Assembly (NCBI RefSeq): GCF_043290135.1 | Contig: NC_134701.1 | Location: 99,592,202 to 99,656,201, forward strand | Reading direction: 5' to 3' | From: Rhipicephalus microplus | Lineage: Eukaryota; Arthropoda; Arachnida; Ixodida; Ixodidae | DNA: 64,000 bases | Shown here: one piece after another, positions 24,786 through 36,005 of the stretch | Layout of the letters: the number at the start of each line of letters is the position of its first letter | Position numbering within the stretch: position 1 is the stretch's first letter | Translations under genes and position numbers: made by a program | Notes under the pieces: generated by a model | Seen by the model: only the letters and a program-made list of their open reading frames with translations | The model's database searches: none | What the model was told of the DNA's origin: nothing

Positions 24786-25077
24786 CCTAAGAGTGGTCCG
24801 GACCACTCTTAGGATTTTCTCTCAGCCATGCTGTTTTTACGCACAATTTCGCTTCGTGAATCCACTTACGAGCACTTTTCGGTGACGTAGGCAAATATAG
24901 CAACTGCATCACCATCGCTGACATGTTCCCAGGCAGTCACAGCGCGCTTTATTTGCAGCGGCCGATGTGACAACTATGGCCTCTTACGACGTTTTTTCGT
25001 TTCGTGAATCGACTTACGCAACAAAATTTCTCTTGCGCAAAAATGTTTTCGTAAGTGAGTTTTGTGAATCCGGGCCC
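24786..25077 (-). repeat. Outer terminal/subterminal repeat region, right
   Basis: Inverted counterpart of 5302-5590. The internal palindrome here is longer and perfect over 28 bp (24786-24813, 'cctaagagtggtcc' and its complement), against 22 bp on the left. It is followed by the repeated cgtaag/gattcacgaa motifs and the terminus. Confidence 0.8.
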
Positions 25078-28000
25078 CGTTTATTTGGCGGACTAGCGCC
25101 CACTAAAGGAAAATATACACATCGGCTTAGCGGGTGGCGGACAGCGTGTTCGACGGCTGTCGGGGAACAGAATGCCTCACTGGATTGCAAGGCGCGTTCA
25201 CTATCCGAGATACAGTCGTCGTAGAATCTGGGGCCGTCTTGTAATCAACGAATGGTAGACGCGCGGGCCACGATCTTCGCAGATGAATCGCGGTGCATCC
25301 TGGACCACGATAAGGCCGCGTGCCGGTGGTACCGGCATGCGCAACACTATCCGCAATACGCTTCGCGCCAATATTAAGAAAAACAAGAAGACAAATAGCT
25401 TGCACCTGTTGTACAAGTCAATAATTTAGATGCCGTAAATTTCTACCAACATGGTTGAACGTCTTCGCTAGAAATTTGATTTGTTTCCTATAGTGTGAAT
25501 ATGAGATCTGTAACTTTTCTACATGCAAAAAAACAACGCGAATGGGCAGAGTTGGTTGAAGCACGTGCGAGTTCTACATTTTGTATCGCGTTTTAAATTA
25601 GATTACCTCACTCACGTTGCGCTGAAAGTGTTTAGTGGAAACTAACTTATGAACTTCAGGTAGCCGATTGCTGAAAGTAATAAAAGCTCCTAGACAATAA
25701 AAATGTTGCAGCACAGCTAGGAAGCAAAAATATATACATCAGGATTACTTCGGCTCATCTGTCATGGATTATGCATCATTTGGGTATGATCTGCTATGAA
25801 GCCGCTAAGATATCAACATCCATCTCCATTTATGCTCATTCTCCTGAAAAAAAATATTTTCCAAACTATTGTACTTTCGACAAGTGTATCTATTTGTTTC
25901 AAACAGTGTTTACAAGCATAGTAAGTAATAAATGGTTATATACATATACCTACTATGCTTGAATATAGGCACATATAGACCCAGGCATTCTGATTTAGGA
26001 CCTCACAAACGTGAGGCCCGTGGGACGGCTTTTTGTTCTCCTGTAGTAGAGTACCAAGCACTCTAAAACGTTAACAACTTTTTCCAAGCACACATCTTGG
26101 CGCCGTCGTAAGGCAATGGTGAAAAAAAAAACTGCCGATGCACACACTAGCTCAAGATGTCGACGCCTGTAAGGAATACTGAAACACCTACAAGAAAGAG
26201 GTGTGCATGGAGTTAACGTGAACATAATGACATAAATTTGTGCCTTGTACTTTTCTTTTCTTTATTCAATACTTTTTGAAGCATTTACACATCCAATCAG
26301 GGTCAATCAAGAACAACAAACAAAAATATAAACATTGGTGATGCAGTTGAAACAACTTCAATGTGACGAAAGGCAAGAAATTCTTTTTTTACTCTATCAC
26401 AGCGCAAGAGGAAAAACAAAGCTTGGATGAATCTGTACGTGGTACACATGGTGTAAATGAATTAAGATGGTGGTGGCGAGCATACGTTGAACTTGAAGAG
26501 GAAAGATAAGGTGAAGGGTTTATTTTCCAGTTCCCGATTTTGAAGGTACTCGTCTAGGCCTTCCGCAATTAGCTCTTGCGGTGCGTCGTTGCTACGTGTC
26601 AGTCCTATATGATTCGCTTCCTATAGAAGTGCTGTTTTATCAACGCCTTAACACGACAGGTGGTGACCTTAGCTAAGGGTGAGCCCCACTCACATTATCG
26701 ATCCATGCCAAAAACAGCTCTGCTATACCTGTTAGTTTTATGCGTTCGTTTTCGCCTAAAAACTAACCGGATACCCTTCTGCTGCACAGTATTGTGCGTT
26801 AATTGTTACATTTAAAAGTATGTCACTTTATAGGCACAAATATTTTTGCAAATCTATTTAGATAGAGAAATTTAGATACTGAAATGTATTTCTCAAATAC
26901 CACTGCAACACACCTTTGTCGCGATGGTGCTTAGTCCTGAATATGTCATATAGAAAAGAATACGAACTAAGCCGGTTAAGCTTAAGTTAAGACTATAGTT
27001 GCTTCGTAGTGCCGCTTTGTGCGAGAGATCAGAAATGCAAGTAGACGTAACTAAGGCTGCACGCATACCAAAGAAGTGGGAATAAAATTCACCACTTTTC
27101 ACTGACAACCTAATGGGAAAAATGTTTGGTGTAGATATTTGTACAAATACACTAACGAGTACACTGACGGTGACGGTATTAAGTACTTAAAAAACACACA
27201 TACTGGTGTTACAAATTATCGATTTAAGTGCGTTTTCTGAGCTGAAAACTTGCAACAGCCCCCTTGAATATTCAGCTATAAGGCTCTAAATATTTTGTAG
27301 GCCGCATTGTGGAATGCGCCTGTTTGACTTGTAATTTCTACCAAATGTATCTTAACAAGTTATTGACTATTAAATTAAACTAACTTCGTTTAAATATTTC
27401 TAGATACTCAAGCCCTTTCAGCTCTGGAATTTTTATTTTGGTCTGATACATTTTTGTTCGTGTGTTTCTTGAAGTTTGGACTTAAGATGTCCACAAGCGA
27501 AAAATTGGGCCAGTGGTTCGAGCAATGTTTGAATAATTAACATGCCACCAGTGTAGGTTATTAGATCTCAATGATTAAAAAATGATGACAAATTGCTTAT
27601 TTGTTCCTGCTAATCACTAGTGTACACATAGTGGGAACCAACGTAATGCTTGTCAGCCTAATACTCATTGAAACAGCGTCAATACGACGTTTCGAAAAAC
27701 ACTCTTAACCACCTCAGCTTACGTGTCTTAGCTTCACTTAAGTCTCCACTCAAGCTTCTTTTTTTGTGGCTGCTACCTCCACAACCATGCCGCAATATTG
27801 ATGTCCGTTGCAACGAGGATCACTGAAGAACTATTGCCCCAAGAATGAGTACTATTGGTTACGTTTCCGAGATACTAGGGGAACTGTTGTTCAGTGGTGT
27901 CAATTGACACCGCCAGGGACAAAAGCACAGGACGACCGCATGACGCTTTTGCACAACCACGATGCTGCTCAGAGACTCCAAGCCCACTGGTGCATTACCG

Positions 28001-28288
28001 CTTTGAAAGTAACGCACTTTCCAAATCGTAATAGCTTCGTGTTATATAATAACCACTACTTCAAATACCGCTATCAGTGCTCTTCTAGACTCGATCATAC
28101 AAAGAATATCAGCCCCTATTGAACACACTGCCACACTAAAAAGTGGTCATTACTCCTGACTAAAATGAAAAAAATGGAAGGATCTGCCGCGACTTTGCAT
28201 GAATGTTGGACCTTTGGAGGCGTTTACCGTTAAAATTGAGCAATCTGTTTTATATGCGAATAATTTATTTTAGTACTACAAGCACTTT
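25078..28288. other. Unassigned stretch right of the palindrome
   Basis: About 3.2 kb, AT-rich from 25420 on. 25081-25420 is noticeably GC-richer and has open frames on the minus strand, but no domain I recognise. A 104-codon plus-strand frame at 27808-28122 (Cys/His/Tyr-containing, no known motif) is the best open frame in the AT-rich part. No RNA gene, transposon terminus or target duplication was seen. Confidence 0.4.
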
Positions 28289-28289
28289 C

Positions 28290-28378
<89 letters not shown>
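28289..28378. repeat. (ATCT)n microsatellite
   Basis: About 22 nearly perfect ATCT units. Unlike the GATA arrays at 35897, 40264 and 48977, it is not followed by the 'cgctcaaagtcgccgaag' flank, so it seems independent of that composite repeat. Confidence 0.95.
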
Positions 28379-28677
28379 CATCTGGATGCTCTCATAATTG
28401 GCGCCTTATCCTCGCATGAACCAAGTATAGTATGGGAGAGGGGGTTAGACAGTTTGACAAATACGATTGGCTGGTCATGGAATAGATGATATCACAGTAT
28501 AGACACGTGCGTCGTTAAACACTTTCCTTCAGGCAGTGGCACATACCCTCGGGCGCGCATTTTCCACTGGTATGCGTGTATGCGCCACAGGCAATCTACA
28601 CTTCATATTTCCCCAGGAACGCCGATAGCACAAATTTTAACGCGTGGGCCTTTAAAAATAGCTCAGACCTGCAGCAC

Positions 28678-29249
28678 TGACACGATGAATGGATGAATGA
28701 AAGAACTTTATTAAGGTCCAGTAGGTCACGATAGTGTCCTAGTTCGAAGCGGGATGCTCCCACGTTTTGACCGTAAGAACTAGCGTTTCAGCCGTTTCGC
28801 GGTTTCGTTGGACTGCCCATAATTGTCCCTCTAATGTAGTACTGCACGAAGCTGCGTCTCATCGTACTTCCGTATTTTTGTTGTCGCTGCGTAACGCGGA
28901 GCAACGCCAGAGCATACGAGCAAGATCTATGGTGTCGTGGCATTTATCGAATGTTGTTGGAACACATAACAAATCTGCCCAAAAAGCTGCACGAGGACTT
29001 GTCGACCATGCAGCCAAAGGGCAAGAAGATGCTGAGATTCAGCTTGCAAGGAGCATCTCCTTGCGTGCAACGAGCTAACGAAACATTTCTATCTAGGACG
29101 CAAGGTCTTCCCCCTTCCACGAAGTAAACTTAACAGAGCTCAGATCATTACACTCAAGCGATTACAAACAAGAACCTACCCGAACCCGCTGTTAATTAAC
29201 GGTATTTATCCAGAGTTGTTTGTTGCTACAACAAGCGTTGACCCGATGA
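28678..29249 (-). mobile_element. 5'-inverted (twin-primed) I-clade LINE 3' fragment
   Basis: The fragment 28689-28965 is the minus-strand 3' end of the same LINE family as 1390-2955. It has the Cys/His tail with 'CVPTTFDKCHDTIDLARMLW' reversed out near 28900, then 3' UTR to 'aataaagttctttcattcat'. Immediately next, 28966-29238 is the upstream piece of the same ORF in the opposite (plus) orientation: 'QKAARGLVDHAAKG', then out-of-frame 'NELTKHF', 'VFPLPRSKLNRAQ' and 'LLINGIYPELFVATT'. The two pieces overlap by only about five codons. Near-matching flanks 'tgacacgatga' (28678) and 'tgacccgatga' (29239) may be a worn target duplication. This is the classic product of twin priming. Confidence 0.8.
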
Positions 29250-30112
29250 TTGCATAGAATAAATGTAAGGTTGCCAGAACAAATCGAAGTCCGGTATTCT
29301 GAGTGGCCATCAAGTATTCTACCAAAGAGCCACGCCAGGTCTCGAAAATTTTTATTGAATGGTCTCTAATATATGTGAAATGTCGATTCTTCTTATAGTT
29401 CATGCTATGATTTTTCATGAAAATGTACTTCAACAATGCAGCCTTCATGTCAAGTTAATGTCAATTGTAGTTAGGCGCCATCCACTGTAGCTGATTTATG
29501 TGGCAGTGTCTAGGGCTACCATCCTCGTAACCTCCGGTGGTTCATATCAGCTTACCGCTTCTGGTGTTGTTAATGTTGATATTCATATTGGCATTGCTAC
29601 GGAACTCTAAACAACTAGTTATAAAACACATGTGGCTCTTTAACATATGTATGTGCGTTCACTTGTACATAAATTTAGCGCTGTTTTGTTTAAAAATAAA
29701 TTACAATCGAATCACCTTCCATGAGCACGCTTCGCATAAAATAGATTTTCAAAGTACGTGGGATCTGTCATTTTTGAACGATTTGAGGGATCACCATCTA
29801 TACATTCGTTATTTCACTTGGGAACTGTCGGATTATTTCGTACTAAATCTGAGTTACGTAAAAATGAAACAATTCTCACAATACTTATAGCGCAGACATT
29901 ACCAACAAATGAATAAACCTACATGCACAATCTTTCCTGCTAAGTAGAAAGCTTTCAACAAATGTATACATACGACAAGCGAAACATGATACGTCTTGAC
30001 ACTTGATCAAAACGTTGACTCAGGGAAGCTTTCTTACTAAGGTTATTACAGCGCGTGAAGACAGTAACTGAGTTACATCGGCCTCATCAACATAGCGTCA
30101 GCCACTGTGAGA
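29250..30112. other. Unassigned AT-rich stretch
   Basis: One 117-codon plus-strand frame (29537-29890) has a hydrophobic N-terminus, but its composition follows the local AT bias. I do not call it a gene. Confidence 0.4.
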
Positions 30113-30189
30113 GGGGGGGGGGGACCGCTTTTTAAATGAAACGAAGAGACAAGTAAGCCAAATAACCATCTCTCAGGGGGGGGGGGGGG
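30113..30189 (+). repeat. Paired poly-G tracts (11 and 14 G) 52 bp apart
   Basis: Runs of G at 30113-30123 and 30176-30189, both following a gaga/ctca context and followed by 'gac'. Downstream 30190-30350 is purine-rich ('gagagagaggaaggagagag'). Confidence 0.9.
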
Positions 30190-31093
30190 ACACCCCAACA
30201 GTAGCTCACGACGGGTGAAGGTAAGCAGAGATTAAAAGGATAGGATTAAAAGGCATAGACATAGAGAGAGAGGAAGGAGAGAGTGAGACGCAGGTACAGT
30301 GACACATGAAAGTAAGGAAAAGATAGAAAAGATGGGCATGGTCTCAGGAGTCCGAGGACGGGGCACCATTGGGCGAGAGCTCTTGTTGGCGTCAGGAGAC
30401 GGCGTAGGGCGAGCCCAGTCGGCCAGAGCTGCGCTATCGTCGGAGATCATGGGGGCACAACCGGTCGGCACGAAATCCAGAGAGCGAGACGCGTCAGCCA
30501 CTGCATAGTCTTCTGTCTACTACGTGCTGCTATTGTTCTGCACTCCTCCCCTGCCGTAGCAACAAATCACCACAACATACAGTGTACAGCCCTGAAAAAT
30601 AGCATTCCGCTGCTCGGAGTGCACCTCGCAGTTTGTTTCATCATAAATGGCTTCGTATTGGAACGCAACACATACCGATATTTTGGCGTCATTTTTCTCA
30701 GATTGAGAGACGCCCCTTCGAACTCTGTCATGCTCTCTGACGTTGAAATGAATGATTCGATGGTGAAAACAACACTTATAGGTCGCAATCCAAGGGGAAT
30801 TTCAGTCACTTATTGCCCCTGATTGTCCATATTTGTTGTAAGTTGTTTGAGCCTCCACTAGGCATACCGTCAATTACTTCCAATATTTTGGCCCTCGAAC
30901 TGTCTCGCAGCATTATACCACTCAGTGCTCTTATTTTGGCATAATTCAAACGCTGCCATATTCTTTGCTTTAATGCGACATTTCTGTGCGGCTCTACAAG
31001 TCAGGTGTCCTTCCATCTCTCTCATAACAGTTAAATTTCGTGTTTTTCCTCGCTTACGCAGAAAGTTGAGAAGCGAATAGTTCATAACTCCAT
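30190..31093. other. Unassigned stretch with GC-richer segment
   Basis: 30340-30510 is GC-rich, with short frames on both strands and no domain. 30567-30822 has overlapping 67-80-codon frames on both strands, also unassigned. Confidence 0.35.
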
Positions 31094-31468
31094 TTACATG
31101 AGTTCTTCACTGCTGCACTCCCCGTGAGAATCTACGTGCGTCATTTGTTGTCTGTGTGCTTGCTTTCTTGGCGAGGCCGGAATATCTCCTACTCGCATCA
31201 AGATGACCTCCACAAGCTTTGCTTCGAGCGCAAAAAAAAGAACGCTACTTTGGCAAGCCTCACTGAACTTAGTGTTTCTTCTTGCCTTGTTACACTTATC
31301 GCATTGGTTTACGCATGACGGGTGATGCGGCATGTCTTCCTGGCACACCCGACATTTCGCAAAGCTGATCCCGCCTCGTGAGAATAGACGAAGGAGAGCG
31401 CTGTCGCTCAGGATGTAGGCCACCTTTGTAATTTGTTTATGAAGGCTTTGTTTGCTCAGCATAAACAC
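31094..31468 (-). pseudogene. LINE ORF1 (gag-like) zinc-knuckle remnant
   Basis: A 124-codon minus-strand frame. It starts with 'KQSLHKQITKVAYI' and reaches 'CRVCQEDMPHHPSCVNQCDK', then 'CNKARRNTKFSEAC'. The spacing resembles the paired Cys/His knuckles of tick I-clade LINE ORF1 proteins ('C..CG..NP...H.C.PKC.LCGG.H.T....C'). An earlier knuckle seems lost, since the 'CYxCGxxGHR' position reads 'ILSDSALLRLFSR'. ORF1 would bind RNA during retrotransposition. It is partial and decayed, with no neighbouring ORF2. An unrelated Cys-rich frame is the alternative. Confidence 0.4.
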
Positions 31469-31637
31469 TAAACATTATCTCGTTATGGCCCAAAAACAAA
31501 AGGAAAGAGTTGTTGAGAAGATAGGCCTAAGAAACAAGCGGCTAAGCTGAAAAATGCAATGTTTAGGAGGTAAGTGGGAGTAAAATATAAATCACTTGAG
31601 CCACCTGGAGAAATTTCAAATAAAAAACACAGAATAC

Positions 31638-31985
31638 TCATGGAGTGAATGATGATGAGTGGAGTGAGGAGTTCATTCGTGCGTCCATCTTTCAGTGCTT
31701 CTGTTCATTCTTGCTTCTGTCTGTCCGGCCGGCTGGACAGATGGGCGGAAGCGACAACCAACGGACAGAAGCACGAACGAATGAATGGACTCATGAATGG
31801 ACAGGCAGAAGCACGGATGGACGCATGGAAGAACGGAAGCACGGACACACAAGCATGGGTGGATGGACGGAAGCACGAGCACATTGACGCACAGACAGAT
31901 GGCCAGATGAACGGGTGACCGGACGGAAGCACGGACTGTTGGACCCATAACTATCATTCACTCCTTGTATATGCTGTAAAACCAC
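31638..31985. repeat. Head-to-head cgtc-minisatellite repeat, copy 2 (foldback)
   Basis: The element leader 'gagtgaatgatgatgagtgg' occurs at 31644 in plus orientation. The reversed leader ('atcattcactcc...tatgctgt') closes the block near 31951-31978. The cgtc-type units point right up to the near-palindromic centre 'gtccggccggctggac' (about 31724-31739), after which they are complementary. The block is therefore two inverted partial copies of the repeat at 38200 and 41093. Confidence 0.75.
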
Positions 31986-32629
31986 TAACGCTGTCTAGTT
32001 ATGAAATTCTCAAGTAAATGTACGCATAACAGCATCTTATGAGCGAGTCATAAACTATAGGTGGCTACATACTACATACGGAGACGGGAACTGCCCAAGG
32101 CCTAAGCAGCTTCGCCCCTAAAATACTGGCCCCGTATCCCCATATTTCACTGCAAATGTCGTCGAATGACGATAGTCTTCCGTCTGCAGAGTGTATATAA
32201 AACATTTATTTGATGTCCTGAGCAAAGAAATCAGTGAACGGTATTCTGGAGGCGCTGCGTTAAAGTGCCTCTATGCGCGTAGTGGGTAGGTGCCACCGTC
32301 GTATCTTCTTTGCAAAGGGCAGGGAACACCTACCTCTTTGTACTTAGCGTTGCATTGTCAGCATAACGTAATACACGCTACGTTCCTTAGAATTACCATG
32401 GTCTCTTATTACTTTTTCTGGTCTTGAAACTCCCACCAACTCAACGGGAGAGCTTCATACGCCGCCCGCACTTTCTGAGCCGTGGCGCTGGCGTGGATAG
32501 AGGGGCGAAGAAGCTGGTTCCGCTGGCTGCTTTGCTGACCGCCATTAGCGGATTACTGGCGCGGAGTCGTGGTGGTTGTGCAGATTACTCTCGCTCTTTG
32601 CTTTCCGGGGTCACATTCCGTTGACAGTG
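31986..32629. other. Unassigned; contains a repeat-family end fragment
   Basis: 'agcagcttcgcccctaaaa' near 32106-32124 matches the 3' end of the cgtc-minisatellite repeat at 39160-39176. The rest, 32130-32629, shows nothing recognisable. Confidence 0.5.
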
Positions 32630-33519
32630 ATGCGCGATACCTGCTTCGTGCAGGGATGTCACTCTCGATACAAGGGCACCGTCGAAAAAGTTTGCCTGTT
32701 CTGTTTCCTAGCCAACGCAGAACAACGCGACAGGTGGACTCAAGGAACGCTTGCGTGTGTGAAAAACACTTCGACACCAGTGACACCAGTTCACTGTGAA
32801 GACTTGCGCACAGTGAACGGAGTCATCTTTTCGCTGGCCCGAGAACAACTGAGACTGGTGGAAGACGCCGTACCAAGAATTTTCAAAGGTGTGCCTTCTT
32901 TCTCTCAAAACCAAAACAGCGTTCACGTGCAGCAAAAGGAGCCCCGGTTGAAGGGGATGGTCCACATCTCCTCTTGGAAGTGCAGGACCTCTTTCAACAT
33001 AAAGAAACTACTGTTAAGCAGGTTGCATAAAACCCAGCAACGATACTTGTAGAATGTTTGCGCATTGTGAACGTGCTGAATGTCCTCTAGCCTTTTGATG
33101 CTAATGACATGCTCTCTGGTCGTATGCTATAGAGCAAATTTTATTGTGTTTTTATATTATCGTATTTTTCAAATGTCCCACTCTGGCTATTGTGATATTG
33201 CGAAATATGTTTCAAATTGATACCTTGGCAGTTATTGTTGATGACATACTGCTGGAGCTTGCTGAATGCATGCAAGACATGATTTATCCAGAGTCAATGA
33301 AGGACTGCATTTTGGATTACCTTGATGGCTATGTAGGAAAAAAATTCTAAATCAAGCTGCAAGGACTGCCTCAAAACACTGACAACCAACTACCGAGACC
33401 CAACTGCCTTGACTCAAATCAAGGCAAGAGGGTTTTCGCAAGCGCCATGGGAGAAATTATTGCGGCTTTTGCCAATTGTTCAACACCTTGCGGAAATGTG
33501 CACCATGAACGACAAATAG
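32630..33519 (+). pseudogene. THAP-domain / P-element transposase-like pseudogene
   Basis: From an ATG at 32630 the frame reads 'CFVQGCHSRYKG', 'EKVCLFCFLA' and 'RWTQ'. The expected C-x2-H half of the THAP zinc site appears in the +1 frame as 'ACVCEKHFDTSDTSS' (32750-32797). The first frame then resumes with 'TVNGVIF', 'REQLRLVEDAVPRIFKGVPS', including the AVPxxF motif that closes THAP domains. So a C2CH THAP domain is present with two compensating shifts. Further on, 33270-33350 reads 'MKDCILDYLDGYVGKKF'. After a stop, 33357-33519 is open ('SCKDCLKTLTTNYRDPTALT', 'PWEKLLRLLPIVQHLAE') and resembles the C-terminal part of P-element/THAP9-type transposases. The central RNase H-like catalytic part is missing. 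The THAP call is firm; the P-element call is tentative. Confidence 0.6.
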
Positions 33520-33879
33520 CCTGTGCCAGTGTTTACATTAATATTGCTTAGAATATCCTGCTGGACGACCACACTTCTTGGGCCTGTATTGGCTGCGGAG
33601 CACATTTCGCAAGAACTACGACGGAAATTGTGATTTTTTTTATCAAGTGCCATCTGCATTTTTTCTACGAGCTGATGAAACAAACTGTTTCGTGCTGACA
33701 GACGTTGTTTATATTGCCCGACTGAAATAGAGAAAAAACCAGGGGCATGAATTTTTTCAGTGATTTTCGTTGTCTCGTTCACTTCGTCTCCCAACTTTCA
33801 ACCACAGTTCAAAAATGCGAATTTTAATAAACTATGTGCCTGTGCTCATGTTAATTTGGAATTTTGACGATTGCCAGAA
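33520..33879. other. Possible decayed tail of the THAP/P-like pseudogene
   Basis: The plus-strand sequence still shows 'FIKCHLHFFYELMKQT' near 33640-33690, with stops around it. That could be the end of the same transposase. Nothing else is seen. Confidence 0.3.
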
Positions 33880-35945
33880 ATTACAGCAAAAAAAAACTGG
33901 CAGATCCCACGTACAGTGGGAATCGATAATATGCGAATCATGAATGAGGAAGGCTTATATGTCAGTTTAAAATCAGAACAACGCTACGAGGCGGAGGTAA
34001 ATTATGCCGTACATAACTTCCATATCACAATTATTATGTTTGAACGTGTTATTTGCCTTGATCAACTATTCACGTCACCTGATACCAAATTTGGTATATG
34101 TGGAGCCATAGCGAAACAGCCGCAAGCGTGCTATGAGCCTAGCATGTAGTCATGTTTTACATGACACGCATATCATGATTATCATGTTCGGACGTGTCAT
34201 TTATTCAACTTCGCCGTTTATTGACGTCATGCAATACCAATTTTGTATATGTGAAGCTAGAGAAATGACGGAGAGCGCATCATGAGCATGGAATGTGGTC
34301 TCGTTGTTACATGACACGCATCTCAAGATTATCATGTTTGCACCAGTCACATACCTCCGTAGTCCATTCACGTCTCGTAATACCAAACTTGCAATATGTG
34401 AAGCTAGCGAAACGGTGGGGAGATCATTATGAAGGGCCCAATACACTGCGCTGGCAAAACGCGAACACTCTATAGTCTGACGCCAGACGCGACCAGCGTC
34501 TGTCGACACAGCCCAGCGGCAACAAGTGCGAAAGCGACATGCCACATTTCACACCAAGCACGTTACCCAGAATGCACTGCGTCTGCCTAGCTTAAGGACG
34601 AAAAGACGCCGGGCGTGCTCAAACACGCATGCGTCAAAGACACGCAGTTGGGCGCGTTCCTGCGAGTATATGCCGGGCAGATCGGTGCATGGCGTGGCAT
34701 CGCCGGCTTGACGTGACGAAACGAACGCTAGAGCACACGCGCATCGGGTCAATCTCGAACCCATCTGTTCTAGAACGTCCCTTCGCTCAACTATTCACCT
34801 TCACTCGAGAAATCCGATTGGAGCGCCTTCTCTAGGCACGGCAAGTCACTGCATATAAGCGATAATCTGCTGCGATTCTTGAGTAGCGCAGCGTCATTTT
34901 TAGCGCAAAGGTGGCGCATTGCTAAACTCTGTCAAGTGAAGGGTGGAAGTCGAGTCGTGGAGCGTTTGTGAATGCGGGGGCAGGTGTATTGGTGCCTTGA
35001 GTGTGGCAAGTAGTCATGCTCATACATGACACGCATCCCATAATTATTATGTTTGCACCACTCACATATCTTCATCATCCATTCACGTGACGTGATACCA
35101 AATTTGGCATAAATGAATCTAGCGGAACGACCCCAAGCGCATTATGAGTGCGTCATGTAGTCATGCTGTTACAGGACACGCATTTCATGATTATCATGTT
35201 TGGATATGTTCTTTACATATGTCGTTCGTTCACGTCACGTAATACTGAATTTGGTACATGTGAAGCTAGCGAGACGGCCGCAAGCGCATCATGAGCGTAA
35301 CGTGTAGTAATGTTGTTAGATGGCACGCATCACATGATTATCATACTTGCACCAGTCACATCCCTTTGTCGCCCATTCACGTCCCGTAAAACCAAATTTG
35401 TTGTATTTGAAGCTAGCGGAACGGCTGTGAGGGCAACATGAGTGTGGCTTGTAGTCATAATGTCATAAATATCATCTCATGATTATCATGTTTGCACCTG
35501 TCACGTACCTTCGTCATCCATTCGCTTCACGTAACACCGAGTTTTGTATATGTGAAGCTAGCGAGACGGCTGCGAGCGCATCATGAGCGTGGCTTGTAGT
35601 CATCACTTATGACTTACATGACATGCATGTCATGATTTTCAGGTTAGGGTCTGTCGGTTCTGTTCGCCATGCAATGATGTCATACCATACCAGTTTTGCA
35701 ACATGTCATGTGAACAAGACCACCGCTAGAGCAGCAAGACCATGAAATGTATATCATAACATTCATGACATACATGTCATAATTTTCATGTTATGACATG
35801 TCAAATGTGCTTGCCTTACAGTCATGTTGTTCCATACCGAGTTTGGTATTGATACCATTATACAAACAGCCAGGACAGATAAAAGTCCTAGGCGGCTAGA
35901 TAGATAGATATATATATATATATATATAGATAGATAGATAGATAT

Positions 35946-35976
<31 letters not shown>

Positions 35977-36005
35977 CGCTCAATGTCACCGAAGTTCACT
36001 AAGAA
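33880..36005 (+). repeat. Composite satellite: header, ~147-bp units, GC-rich insert, GATA tail
   Basis: A header (33880-34030, 'aggcttatatgtcagttt') is followed by about seven diverged units of ~147 bp. Each contains 'ataccaaatttggtatatgt', 'gaagctagcgaaacgg', 'gcatcatgagcgtggc' and 'cacgcatctcatgattatca'. A GC-rich segment (about 34440-34990) interrupts the array. The block ends with 'cctaggcggctagataga', a GATA array and 'cgctcaatgtcaccgaag'. Parts of the same order recur at 37124-37830, 40190-40495 and 48356-49102. Confidence 0.8.
35897..35976. repeat. (GATA)n/(TA)n microsatellite in composite tail
   Basis: GATA units interrupted by a TA run, at the conserved position between 'ggcggcta' and 'cgctcaa.gtc.ccgaag'. 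Confidence 0.95.

Larger units (their letters stand above)
15408..25077 (-). mobile_element. Right arm of ~19.8 kb palindrome: Harbinger-like element copy
   Basis: A 9670-bp inverted copy of 5302-15149, reading inwards on the minus strand. It starts at the inner terminus 'ggggccgaattcacaaagct' and ends at the outer terminus 'gtgaatccgggccc'. It contains transposase exons at 21595-21852 and 20880-20992, both with the same splice sites and lengths as the left arm. It differs from the left arm by a private Ruka SINE (21894-22023), a single rather than double inner 254-bp end, a shorter tetranucleotide array and scattered substitutions. Beyond 25078 the flanks share nothing with the sequence left of 5302, so the mirror symmetry ends exactly at the termini. 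Confidence 0.85.

Noticed and set aside
5302..25077. Palindrome as a pure assembly or hairpin-read artefact
   Set aside because: The arms differ by about 5 percent, one has a SINE with its own target duplication, the other a 254-bp duplication, and the symmetry ends at transposon termini. An artefact cannot be excluded formally without reads.
29537..29890. 117-codon hydrophobic frame as a small host protein
   Set aside because: Residue composition mirrors local AT richness; no conserved motif, splice or promoter signal is visible.
33900..35900. CRISPR-like array from the regular ~147-bp repeats
   Set aside because: Units diverge along their whole length, there are no unique spacers, and the genome is eukaryotic; this is satellite DNA.
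35763..35999. Ser-Ile-Tyr-Leu repeat frames
   Set aside because: Translation of GATA arrays; same at 40172-40484, 48901-49131 and 28203-28397.
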